NCBI GenBank assembly: GCA_958450365.1
Contig: CAUEEP010000736.1
Coordinates: forward strand, 3,592,001-3,656,000
DNA from: Mesorhabditis belari
Lineage: Eukaryota > Nematoda > Chromadorea > Rhabditida > Rhabditidae
Direction: 5' to 3'
DNA: 64,000 nucleotides
The notes under the pieces: generated by a model
What the model was told of the DNA's origin: nothing
The model's input: only the letters and a program-made list of their open reading frames with translations
Databases searched by the model: none
Position numbers and translations under genes: made by a program
Shown: positions 22,806 through 33,057 of the stretch, piece after piece
How positions within the stretch are numbered: the stretch's first letter is position 1
Layout: each line of letters starts with the position of its first letter

Positions 22806-23184
22806 GATATGGAGCCAAATCAAAGAATCCTCTCTAAACCCGTGTTTTCCATTTGAATATGCCATGTTTTAAATTATATTGCATCGTTTTAAACATATAC
22901 AGCATTCACACTTTATCTTTTAAACATCGTCACAATTTTTATGATGGCATTATCCTCTTTCTCTGTTAGTTCCGTTCATGTGTTCTTTAATAAATAAAAG
23001 TTTAGAGAATAGACTGATCGTCGCGAAATTTTTGAACGTTACTGGCGGAAAAATGCCGAATTTGAATTTGAAAAAACAGCGAAAAATCTCTGATGTTAGA
23101 GGAGGAAAAACAGCAGAATGGACTGATGAATTTAAGAAAAAAAATTGGATTTATTTGTAAACATTTATTTTTCTTAAATTTCAT

Positions 23185-24492
23185 TTATTTATTTAGACAA
23201 TCAGTATCCTTTGTGTAGAGAGAAAGCTCAATCGTTTGAGTGTTGAAGACCTGAATTGTTCAGTTATTAAAATAAGTTTCCTTAGTCACTATGTATTATA
23301 TTAACTTTTAAGTGAACTCACATCTTGAGCAATGGTTCCCGTTGAGATAAATCGGCTTGGAATTGGGAACTTTGCTTTGTAGTAACAGGTGGGAATGAGT
23401 CTTTTCAACTAAAAATCTTTTGTATAATTCAATAGTTATCAATAATTGATTTAAAAACTCACTAAAGGCATTCCACATTTGTGGTAGATGTTGAGATGAG
23501 CGTTGATACCGAGGAATTCTGATTGAGAGCCGCCAAGTTTGAAATGACCATCACGATCGGAGTACACTCTAGCTAACTCGTCATCATGTACTAAAAGAAA
23601 ACTAAAAGAGTTGTCAAATACTTTTCTAAAAGTTCTAGAATAGTTCTAGAGTGTGATTGAGATTTTAAAAAGCAGAGAATATGAAATACCGGATTTTCCC
23701 TAATAGTAGTGCATCCCAGCGGGCCGAGTTGGTCACTATTTTACGGTTTCCAAGCTTTTGCAGAAGCTCAACACTCTAATCCCCCACCAGATCTCATCGT
23801 CAGCTACATTTTCCGACCCCACATCGATAGGTTTGGATAAGCGGTTCTCGAGATTTCGAGAATTTTAGGCAAAGTTCAAGCTTAGACTTAGACTGATAAT
23901 AGTGAGCCAGCTGAGCCGAGTTGATGACTATTTTACAGTTTCCAAGTTTTCACAGAAGCTCAGCACTCTAATCCCCCACTAGATCTCATCGTCAGCTACA
24001 TTTTCCAACCCCACATCAATAGGTTCTGGTAAGCGGTTTTCGAGATTTCGAGAATTTTAGGCAACGCTCTGGGTGTACTACTATTAGAGAAAATACGGTA
24101 TCTATGCTAGTTCAATTTATCGGCTAGAATAGACATTTCAAGCGTTTCTAGACAAGCGCAAAGTAACATAAAATTTAAACAATTTAACAATTTCATTGGG
24201 TTTATTGATGTGTTTCCTTTTTAGCATTAAACTTGTAAAAAAAATAAGCTCTAAACCTAGTTATCTACTAGAAATAAACATTGAACTCTTCTAGTCTAGA
24301 TTTAAATTTATTTTGAATAGTTTCTATTCTCACGACTGAACATAGGGACTTACATGGATCCTCTTCATAGATCTTGATCTTCGCATCCTTATACTCTTTT
24401 CCATTACAGACAACCTTTCCCTCAGCAGTCACTGATTGTTTAGAGGAATAGACGACAGTTAAAAAGCTCAATAGAATCAAAAACTTTAGCAT
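23185..24492 (-). CDS. Transthyretin-like family secreted protein
   Basis: Four exons (24492-24354, 23590-23463, 23408-23322, 23250-23185) in consistent phase encode 139 residues, the usual size of nematode transthyretin-like (TTL/ttr) proteins. Residues 1-17 are a signal peptide. SVTAEGKVVCNGK is the first strand and conserved Cys; KIKIYEEDP, DDELARVYSDRDGHFKLGG and the late Cys residues follow in family order. TTL proteins are small secreted beta-sandwich proteins; a few bind partners at the cell surface, but no function can be assigned here. The orphan acceptor TTTTCAG five bases before the ATG suggests SL trans-splicing. The stop of the CSPP1-like gene lies 370 bp upstream on the same strand, so the two could form an operon. 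Confidence 0.88.
23688..24100. mobile_element. TACCGTATTTTCTCTA MITE, double copy
   Basis: Two family units joined head to tail (junction near 23885) within intron 1 of the transthyretin-like gene; outer ends TACCGGATTTTCCCTAATAG and ATTAGAGAAAATACGGTA. Confidence 0.8.
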
Positions 24493-24497
24493 TTTAT

Positions 24498-24505
24498 CTG
24501 AAAAG
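24498..24505 (-). promoter_or_regulatory. Probable SL trans-splice acceptor
   Basis: Minus-strand TTCTTTTCAG directly before ATAAA-ATG of the transthyretin-like gene, without a matching donor of its own. The distance of about 320 bp from the polyadenylation signal of the upstream gene (24826-24821) is on the long side for an SL2 operon. Confidence 0.5.
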
Positions 24506-24820
24506 AAGGATATTGAAATGAAAACTTTGAAATTTTAGAGTGAATCAAATTGAAAATCGATTTTCTTTTTGTTGTTAAATGGAGAAACTCCAAGATATCA
24601 ATTGGCTAAATTGCAAAATTTATTCTCTCTCTTTTTGAGAGAGATTCTTTTTTGAAAAAATAAAATGATCAAATCTTTGTCATTGGAAAAACCGGGATAT
24701 CTCTTTAGTTGTTATCATTTACAAACGAGAAACGCTTTTCAATTAAAGCACAACTCTGAAAAAAGCTTTTGTTTTGCTTGTGTAACTGGTTCAAGTCTTC
24801 TTTGTGTTTTTTTTTTAAAG

Positions 24821-24826
24821 TTTATT
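24821..24826 (-). terminator. Polyadenylation signal of CSPP1-like gene
   Basis: AATAAA on the minus strand 36 bp after the TGA at 24862. Confidence 0.55.
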
Positions 24827-24861
24827 TGTTAAAAGATAAAATTCGTAAACTTTATGAACAG

Positions 24862-27800
24862 TCATCCTGGCATCGAATCTAAAGCTGGAAAATCTCAAGG
24901 AGGAACTTTTAATTTACCATCAAGTGGAGGATTTGTACCCGATGGTCGAATCGGGCGCTCATCATCGGGATTTGGTGGGCGTTGATTGTGAGCGGGAATT
25001 GAGGCTCGTCTTGGCCTCGACGAAACTCCTCTTGTCGCTAGAATTCAAAGAATTTGAAACTTTTTAAAAATTATTGTAAATAATTTATAAATTGAATTAG
25101 AAAAACTCTCCACAAGACTTTACTAAAATTAGTAAAATCCTGTTTTACCCCCGCAAATCTAGTTTTAAGTAACTACCGCATTTTCTCTAATAGTAGTGCA
25201 CCCCGGCGAGCCGAGTTGGTGACTATTTTACGGTTTCCAAGCTTTTGCAGGAGCTCAACACTCAAATCCCCCACTAGATCTCATCATCAGCTACATTTTC
25301 CGACCCCACATCGATAGGTTCTGATAAGCGGTTCTCGAGATTTCGAGGAATTTAGGCGACGCTCTGGGTGCACTGCTATTAGAGAAAATACGGTATTTTA
25401 AGTAACTAGTAATAGTTTTAAGTAAATTAAATTTCTAACAGTTTTATTATATTACAAGTTTACAATTCGTTTATTGGATTAACTGAAAGTAGCTAAAGCT
25501 AAAGTATAGTAGCTGGATTTGTTGCAAGTGATGCGGCTACTTTGCTAGCAAAACTTGCTCTAGAGAATCTTCGAACAATGTACAAGGCTAGAATTGTACA
25601 ATCTTGTTATACAATCAAATATTTATGTCCTTACATCAATCCCATTTCAACTTTCTCTCACCGAAACGAAGCCATTCTATAAAAGTCGATTCATTACCCC
25701 CGCAAAATTCGAAATATTAAAATTTGAATATATTCAAAAGTTTAATCGCATACTGGAATCAGTTGTTTTGAAGCTTTTGAAATGGAAATTTTGTCAGGAA
25801 TATAACAGGAAAGTATTCTAAAGTTCTTTAATCAAACCTGTATTTTCTGATCGAGGTTGATCGCGACTTTGGCCTCGACTTTGGTGTTGTCTAACCGATT
25901 CAGCTGGACTATAGGCATGACGACCATTTCTGAAAGTTTCTATAACTTTAATAACATCAATATTGCTAGTTGAAGCCTATCTAAATAACAAGATAAGCCT
26001 TTAATTAGTAAATGTGATTTTGGGGGAGTATAAAATGAGCATATATTTGTGTCATTGTTTGTGTCAGCTTTTAAATTGTAAATTTACAAATATACTTTAA
26101 AGGTAAATTTGAATTTAGCTTGAATTTAGCTTTTTAAAGGTCAGAAGTATCAATTTTTAATTCAACTTTCTACCTTGAAGCTGGTCTAGTTGCTTGTCCA
26201 TTTCGCATTGTTGGGATTACAGCGGATTTACGTGGATCATCATAGTTTGCTTTGCGTTCCCACCTTAAAGTTGCGTTGAAAAAATGCAAACATTTGTTTA
26301 TTATTTAATTAAATTACAACTTGTAGATAGACTAAAAGTTTAGAAGAAGAAAATTCAGCTTTCAAAACAGTTATTCAACCATAAATTTTAGCTGCTTATT
26401 AGGGAAATAGCCGATCTGATGCAGTTTTTCACGCTGATTCCGAATCTGCAATTAGTTTCTGCCAAACGCTTCTTTATCGCCAGATATTTGGCATACAGGT
26501 TTTTGGGGTCTCTTTATATGGACGACGCACTGCCTTCAGTCAGCGGTCTCGATAGTGTAGTGGTTGGTGCGCCCGCCTACCGGGCGTGTGCGCTTCTGGA
26601 CCCCAAGGGTTCGAGTCCTTCCAATGAGAATTTTTGTTTTTTAAAGTTTTATTGTTTCCTATCAAGCCAAAGCTGTCCCTGTTTGCTTACCCGTTAAGGC
26701 AATTACCGAGGAGAACCGCGCGGAGGTAGGGACACTCTCCGCCCTTGCGGTCGATGCCACAAGGGGTCCTAAAGAGGACCATTGGGTTTTAAAAGAATTT
26801 TCATTGAAAGAACTCGAAACTGCATCAGATCGGCTATTTCCCGAGTCAAAAGCCACGATAAGTTAAGACCATTCCCTAGTTAGTTAACTGAATATTTGAA
26901 GTTGTCCAGAAAACTGGAAATTTCGGATTGATTAAGAAAAAAAGTCTGAATCGGACTATAATCCGGAAAAGATCGGAAAAGAAAAGATTTTTCTTGACAA
27001 AGTGAAACTGTAATCTCTTCTTTATCATCAGTTGATCAGTTTCAATAATCAAATACCATTCAAGTTTTGGTGGCAGCTCTTCATCATCAGCTAAAGGTGA
27101 AGCTCGATGAGTTGGCCCTGAGCCTCGTCGACCTCGCGGTTCAACATTCTCAGCTAAAAAGTTATTGAAATTTTCAAATTAATTAATTAAATTTTAATTT
27201 TTGATTATTTAGTAGCCTTTCTACTAGAATAACTATTATATTGAATACCGTATTCTCTCTAATAGAGGTGCACTCTCTAATAGTATTGCGGTCTAGGAGG
27301 GGGTTGAAAAAATAGTAGTGCACCCCCGAAAATTTGAATTTCTGTTTGCTTCTTTTTCATCTAAACCTTTTTGACTTTTATGTTTATGTGACATTCTAAA
27401 GCTATTCAAGCAAGCAAAAGTGAGGCTTTTTTTATTCATTTATTAACTATTCTTCACATGAAAAAGTTAGCAAAAAATCTAAAATTGTTGTGCAAAGTGC
27501 AAAAACATCTTTTTGTTGTTTGTCAAGACACAAATTGTCAACTCGCCGGCCCACAACTGTATGTCAAAAGGAGCCAAAGGAGTACGTGAAAGGATTGCAA
27601 GAATTTTTGGAACAAATCTTATATCTGTCTTACTTTGGTAAATGATAAAACTCTTTAATAGTAGTGCACTCTCTAATAGTATTGCGGTCCAGGAGGGGGT
27701 TCAAAAAATAGTAGTGCGCACTACTATTAGAGAGAATACGGTAACTATTTTATTGAAACCTGGTGGACTGAGTCTTCTCCGAATTTGACGCGCTCGAGCA

Positions 27801-30800
27801 TCTTGTTCAGCCTATAAAGCTTATTTTATATGTTTATAGTTAACTTTTAACATTTTCCGAAGTTTAATATAAAAAAGAAACTTTGAAAAACAAACAGCAA
27901 TCACGGCCGCTCTTCTCTCCATAGCTGCAGCTCGATCTTTTTCTCTTTTTCTTTCTTCTTCCTCTTCCCGACGAATTTTTAAATTATATTCTTCTAATCT
28001 GAAAAGAATTTTTTAGTTTCTTAAATCAATTTCTATTTACTTTCTCATTTCTTTTCTTTCGAAATCCAGCTCTTGTTGTCTTTCGATTTCTCGTCGGCGT
28101 TTATTCTCTTCAATCTGTTTTATTAAGTCGAGCTTGTGAAGTTCTTGAGAGCTCAGTGGTTGGTCCTGAAAATTGGCTGATATGTTTTTTTAGGTTTTAA
28201 AAGCTTTAAATAGGTTTACAGTACAATTCTTACTATTGTTTGCCTCGTTAGAGTCTGAGGAGTATCGGAGATCGAGAGATTCGCCAGTGAGCCAGCCTAA
28301 ATTTTCCAATTTAGAATCTATTGATTATGAAAAAAAAAACAGCAAGCCAACTTAACAGTGCCAAAAATTTTAAACAAAATAAACTTCTTGATCGTTTTTC
28401 TTGGTTTTTTAAAACAAAATAAGCTCCTTAATCGTTTTTTAAACAAAAGAATTCTTGATCGTAATGATTTGGAGAAAGATTAAAAAACTAAAGAAAGAGC
28501 AGACTTTAAAACCGTTCATAAGTTCAAAATATAACCATAAAACATTTAATTCATAAATGTTTACAAAAAAGAGTGATTTATAGTGCAATTATGCCGTTTT
28601 TCAGACACGATTTGTAAATATTAGGGTTTTCTTTGAGTTGAGAGCTGTAATGAGTGCTGATTTCAGTGAATAAACTCAAATCAAATTCACTCAAACAAAA
28701 AAGTGATTGATAAAGTGATTTTTCATGTTTTTTTTCTTTACTCTGTTCCGAAAAGCGGCTCTCAATTTGCCCCGATCGGCGACGATTCTTCCAAGTGAAT
28801 CTCTCATCGGAGCACCCGCCCCACCACGGCCCCATGGATCGTAATCTTCCTAATGCTTGTAATGAAAGCAAGGATTTTAAGTGATTAGTTATTAAATCAA
28901 TAATGAAAGCAAGGATTTTAAGGGATTAATTACCGTAATTTCTCTAATAGTAGTGCACCCTGAGCGTCGCCTAAATTGCTCGAAATCTCGAGAACCGCTT
29001 ATCAGAATCTATCGATGTGGGGTCGGAAAATGTAGCTGACGATGAGATCTAATGGGGATTTGAGTGTTGAGCTCCTGCGAAAGCTTGGAAACCGTAAAAT
29101 AGTCATCAACTCGGCTCGCTGGGGTGCACTACTATTAGAGAAAATACGGTATTCTAATCATTCAATAGCCCTGAATCTCCTCTTGAAAACTAGATAAACT
29201 AAACTACTGTATTTTCTCTAATAGTAGTGCACCCAGAGTGTCGCCTAAATTCCTCAAAATCTCGAGAACCGCTGCTTATCAGAACCTATCGATGTGGGGT
29301 CGGAAAATGTAGCTGACAATGAGATCTTGTGGAGGATTAGAGTGTTGAGCTTCTGCAAAAGCTTGGAAACCGTAAAAATAGTCATCAACTCGGCTCGCTG
29401 AGGTGCACTACTATTAGAGAAAATATTAAACGTTTAAAGTATTAAAGAAAGATTAACTTTCTTAAGAATCAGCTTTTCTAGCTTTCTCCTAACTTCAAAA
29501 TCCATCATTAGACAGTGACCAATCGCTAAGTTGACACTATTCTTGCTATAAAATAATAGCTAATAAAAATAAAGAATAAATTTAAAGCTTAAATGATTAA
29601 ACTTGTACATTAAAAATTGAAACAAACGTCATTTTTCCATTGCGCTGATCGCCGAACACCCGATTTCGGCTGTGGAGTCGGCTTAAACCAATTATCTTCA
29701 ATCTAAAAGGTTCATTTTAGAGTTTAAAATCAAAGACAAACTTCTCGAATATTGATCTCAATCATTTTTTAAATAGAAAACTTGAATTTCAAAAAATATC
29801 CAGAAGAAAGCTTAAAAATGGCCGGATTTCTGACTTTTTCTGACGAAATTTGTGTTTTCTCCGGGTTGCCAAGGAACAAACAAGGTGAGAATTTACAAAA
29901 ACAAAGAAAATAATAACAACTAAACTTTCTATTGTTTTGTTTTTGAGGGTAATTTTATTTTAATGCTCAAAATCGGATGAAAATTTGAGTTTCGAAATGT
30001 CATTTTAATTTAAGAAGTTCAGAAGACTTTTCGAAGCTTTAAAACTATTGGGTTGATGGAAAAGTCCTTTCCGATTTTTTGGGAGAGTACCTTAAATTTG
30101 TCCAATTTTGACGTTTCATAGCTTATCCTAAAGCTGAATTCAAGACGGATCGATTGGCAAAAACCGTTTTGAGATATCTCTTTTCTAAAAGTTTTTACAG
30201 CTATTTTAGTAAAGGGCAGCAGAGCCAAAAAATGGCTGTTTTCACGTTTCGTTAGTTTTCCGTGCAGAACACTAGGCTAAAAACATGTGTTTCGTGATCA
30301 GCGTCAAAAATAACCCCTATACACGCATTTTCAGAATCTTAGCAAAAAATTTTTGAAAAATATTGTCACCGGTGGGAGTCGAACCAGCGACCCTCAGATC
30401 AATAGCCTTTCCGCCGCTTTTCGCGATTTTCCTTCGTTTTTCTCGTTTTTTTGTTTTTAAAAAAGTTGTCCAGCCAAAGTTCGCACAAACAAAACAAAAA
30501 AAAAACGAGAAAAACGAAGGAAAATCGCGAAAAGCAATATTACAATATTAGAATATTAAATATTAAATATTAAAATTAATCCTTTAAAGTAAGGATTAAG
30601 TTATTTATTAACTTTTTATTAACTAAAACCTCTTTTTGCTGTCGTTTTGGTGGATCTTGAGATTGAGTTCTTTGCTGTGATCGATGAGGACCGGGATCAG
30701 CGGGTGGAATTGAAGCTGGAGTTGAAGAAGCTGTTATTGTCTAAAATAATCGTTTTAAAAACATTCTAAGAAATGAAATCTGATAAAAAAAACAAAATAA

Positions 30801-30928
30801 AACAAATTTCTAGTACTTGCAACTTTTTTTTCACGTAAATTTCGATACAACTCATCGTTTAAAGTGCGTTGATCATAATCAAATGAACTTTTTTTGGTTC
30901 TTTTGATTTGTTCTAAGGAAATTGACAT
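24862..30928 (-). CDS. CSPP1: CSPP1-like centrosome/cilium protein, main part
   Basis: Thirteen exons (30928-30824, 30740-30630, 29702-29628, 28849-28742, 28296-28234, 28165-28041, 27998-27905, 27811-27760, 27153-27057, 26263-26174, 25929-25838, 25037-24918, 24884-24862), all junctions in phase, encode 384 residues from the ATG at 30928. Residues 98-114, DYDPWGRGGAGAPMRD, match the CSPP1 signature (human YNPWGKGGGGAPLRD). A charged coiled coil (about 160-245, IKQIEENKRRREIERQ) follows, as in CSPP1; the rest is disordered and rich in Arg/Pro/Ser. CSPP1 is a microtubule-associated protein of centrosomes and ciliary axonemes; that role is inferred. Four upstream exons at 33058-35559 probably belong to the same gene, but the junction across the transposon block does not keep frame. 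Confidence 0.75.
25174..25395. mobile_element. TACCGTATTTTCTCTA MITE
   Basis: Full copy with ends TACCGCATTTTCTCTAATAG and TATTAGAGAAAATACGGTA, in an intron of the CSPP1-like gene. Confidence 0.85.
25640..25710 (-). pseudogene. Stray fragment of protease-like exon 4
   Basis: Minus strand GAATCGACTTTTATAGAATGG and CTTCGTTTCGGTGAG match exon 4 of the gene at 17582-21491 (ACGACTTTTACAGAATGG...), including its donor. It sits about 5 kb from that exon inside an intron of the CSPP1-like gene. Confidence 0.65.
26402..26842. mobile_element. Inverted-repeat element carrying a tRNA-like sequence
   Basis: About 440 bp with ends GGGAAATAGCCGATCTGATG and the exact complement at 26823-26842. Between them (26549-26632, plus strand) lies GATAGTGTAGTGGTTGGTGC, a five-pair stem CGCCC/GGGCG, a long variable region and the T-arm GGGTTCGAGTCC. 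The would-be anticodon loop GCCTACC lacks U33, so it is not a working tRNA. Confidence 0.75.
27246..27743. mobile_element. TACCGTATTCTCTCTA element
   Basis: Ends TACCGTATTCTCTCTAATAG and TATTAGAGAGAATACGGTA, 498 bp. Subterminal motif GCGGTCCAGGAGGGGGTT occurs at both sides in the same orientation. A shorter relative is at 62761-62880. Confidence 0.85.
28931..29151. mobile_element. TACCGTATTTTCTCTA MITE
   Basis: Full-length copy, ends TACCGTAATTTCTCTAATAG and GAGAAAATACGGTA. Confidence 0.85.
29206..29427. mobile_element. TACCGTATTTTCTCTA MITE
   Basis: Copy 55 bp from the previous one and in the same orientation; ends have drifted (TACTGTATTTTCTCTAATAG, GAGAAAATATT). Confidence 0.8.
30048..30266. 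mobile_element. Mariner-derived element, uninterrupted copy
   Basis: Starts TTGGGTTGATGGAAAAGTCC after TA and matches 12117-12189 plus 12710-12897. It preserves the site into which the element at 12190-12709 inserted. Confidence 0.8.
30363..30420 (-). pseudogene. 3' half of a tRNA-like sequence
   Basis: Minus strand GAGGGTCGCTGGTTCGACTC and CCACCGGTGACA form a T-arm and acceptor-like end without a D-arm. It overlaps the left edge of a foldback (30416-30536). Confidence 0.4.
30416..30536. repeat. Foldback sequence
   Basis: TTTTCGCGATTTTCCTTCGT on the left and its complement ACGAAGGAAAATCGCGAAAA on the right, arms about 40 bp around a 30-bp loop. Confidence 0.85.
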
Positions 30929-30978
30929 ATTTGAAATGTAAACAGCAATTTAGTTTATATTTGTAATGTAGAAAAAGC

Positions 30979-31720
30979 TACCGTAAATATTGTAATAGTG
31001 CCCTAGCCCCATAATGACGGTGCGGAGCGTTGCGTAGTCTAGCTTTGAACTAGTTTTTCTCGACATTGGTTTATGCTACAATGCGCGCTTAGTTATCAAA
31101 AAATAGCTGAAATTCAGGGCTATTTTTTGATACCAAAGACGCATTTTTTGAAAGTACGGGCGCTTTTGAAAAAAATGAAACACTAAAAAACGCGACTGTA
31201 CGAGAGAGGTGGGGTACTATTACAGTATTTACAGTAGGTTATTGAAAACTTAGTCTAGAAACAACCCTAGGCATAGAGATTTTAAAAAACAAATTACCGT
31301 AAATACTTTAAAATGTCACCTCATCGTACTAACTTCTTTTTAGAAAATAATTTTTTTCTCAGATTCCCTAGATTCTTCCCAACTACACTTTTAATACCAA
31401 AAAATACTAGATTTCAAGGGTTATCATTGGACATTATGTAGCACACTGTAGCTTAAAGCAACACGAAGAACGGGACATTCAAAGTTAGACTGTACCCCCA
31501 TCATTATGGAGAGTCTAGCTTTGAACGAGTTTTTCCCGACACTGGTTTATGCTACAATGCGCGCTTAGGTATCAAAAAATAGCCCTGAATTTCAGCTATT
31601 TTTTATATCAAAGACGCATTTCTTGAAAGTACGGGTGCTTTGCAAAAAATGAAATACTAAAAAACTTTTGCGATTACGCGACTGTACGAGGGCGGTGGGG
31701 TACTATTACAGTATTTACGG
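30979..31720. mobile_element. TACCGTAAATACTG MITE, composite copy
   Basis: Same unit-linker-unit structure as 9031-9788, 13 bp from the maT transposon that follows. Lies in the gap where the CSPP1-like reading frame breaks. Confidence 0.85.
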
Positions 31721-31732
31721 CAGGTAAATTTA

Positions 31733-33017
31733 CAGGGTGGCTGATAATTACGTGCGCCAAAGAGAACGCCATAATTTAATTTTCTTTCAAAGAAAATGTA
31801 AAAATCTTTATTTATATAATAGTTGTAACAAAAGCATTTAATAATCACAAGAAATTTTCGAAGTGGCCTCCATCCACTTTGATACAGGCTTCAATTCGTT
31901 TCTTTACAGAATCGACGGTGCGGCGGAGATAATTTGCATCTAAGTCGTTCCAGATTTTGATCAACTCTCGACGTAAATCATTCAAATTGGTGATTTTTCT
32001 ATTTCTCAATTGTTCTTCCATAAAACCCCAAACCGAAAAGTCCAACGGATTGAGATCCGGGCTGTTTGCAGGCCATTGATCCTTCGTCAAAAAAGAGCCA
32101 ATTTTGGTTTCGAGAAAGCGAATTGTTGTTTTGGCTCCGTGGGCCGGCGCCCAATCTTGTTGAAGGGTCAAATTGGGATGGCTCCTCTTCCATGGCACCA
32201 CAGCTTTCTCGAGAATCTCTTTTGATAGACTTTTGCGTTAATCTTCACATTTTTATCGATAAAAACCAACGGGGTCTTGCCCGAAGCACTGATGCCACCC
32301 CAAACCATCAAACTTTTTGGAAACAGACCTTATGTAGCGACTTTTCGTTTACGAGTGCTCTTGAGAGCTGGACTGAGAAGTTGACGGTGATTTTGTGAGT
32401 TTTTAGCCACTTCCAAGGTGAAAATCTTCTCATCTGACCAAAGAACATCGTCAATGCGCCGCACCTTGAAAAAAGCTCGCAATTTCTTGCATTTCTCCTT
32501 CCGGTTTTGCTTGGCTTGATCGGTGAGCACTTGCCCGTTTAACAGTCGATAACTTCGAAGTCCGAGCTCATTTTTCACTATCGATTGAACCGAGAAACGC
32601 GAAGTTTGAAGCTGTTTTGCCATCTTGTTCAAACTACGATCGTCTTTTCGCTCGATCCTCCTCTTGATGATCCCACGCATCTTTCGGGTGTTAACGGTCC
32701 TCTTTGGTCCTCTTCCGGGCTTGGACTGAACATGCCCCTCATCTTTCCATTGCTTTACGATCTTCTGGACGGTCCTCAGAGCCACCCCAAGCCTCGATGC
32801 GATCGACGAGTTCTTCATGCCGCTCGTCGCCAGCTGTGCGATTGCGTCCCGACTAGCGCACGTCTTTGTCATGACCTAGAAAACAACTTTTTTAACAAAA
32901 AATTATTAGACCACGATAAAAAGAATATTAAAACACAAAAAGATGAGTAGTAATGCTTTATACATTGTTTAAAACTATGATGCTGATGCTGCGCGCACGT
33001 AATTGTCAGCCACCCTG
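31733..33017 (-). mobile_element. maT-type Tc1/mariner transposon, disabled
   Basis: 1,285 bp with ends CAGGGTGGCTGATAATTACG and CGTAATTGTCAGCCACCCTG, both flanked by TA. Transposase on the minus strand: N-terminal helix-turn-helix region (32872-32330, SSIASRLGVALRTVQKIV, then WSDEKIF with the first catalytic Asp) and C-terminal part (32201-31845, QQDWAPAH and NSPDLNPLDFSVWG with the second and third). NSPDLNPLD is typical of the maT clade (DD37D). The two parts are in different frames because of at least two small indels near 32200-32330, so it cannot make transposase. Confidence 0.9.
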
Positions 33018-33057
33018 TATATGGAAGAAAAAATTTGATAACAAAGCTTTTAGGTAC

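Larger units (their letters stand above)
21891..23184. other. Intergenic region with MITEs
   Basis: Contains the elements listed at 22080-22290, 22405-22545 and 22586-22805. The rest (22806-23184) has short ORFs on both strands and no supported exon. Confidence 0.5.

Noticed and set aside
26549..26632. Functional tRNA gene
   Set aside because: Anticodon loop lacks U33, the acceptor pairs poorly and it is inside an inverted-repeat element.
31845..32872. Active transposase
   Set aside because: Catalytic parts lie in different frames because of small indels near 32200-32330.
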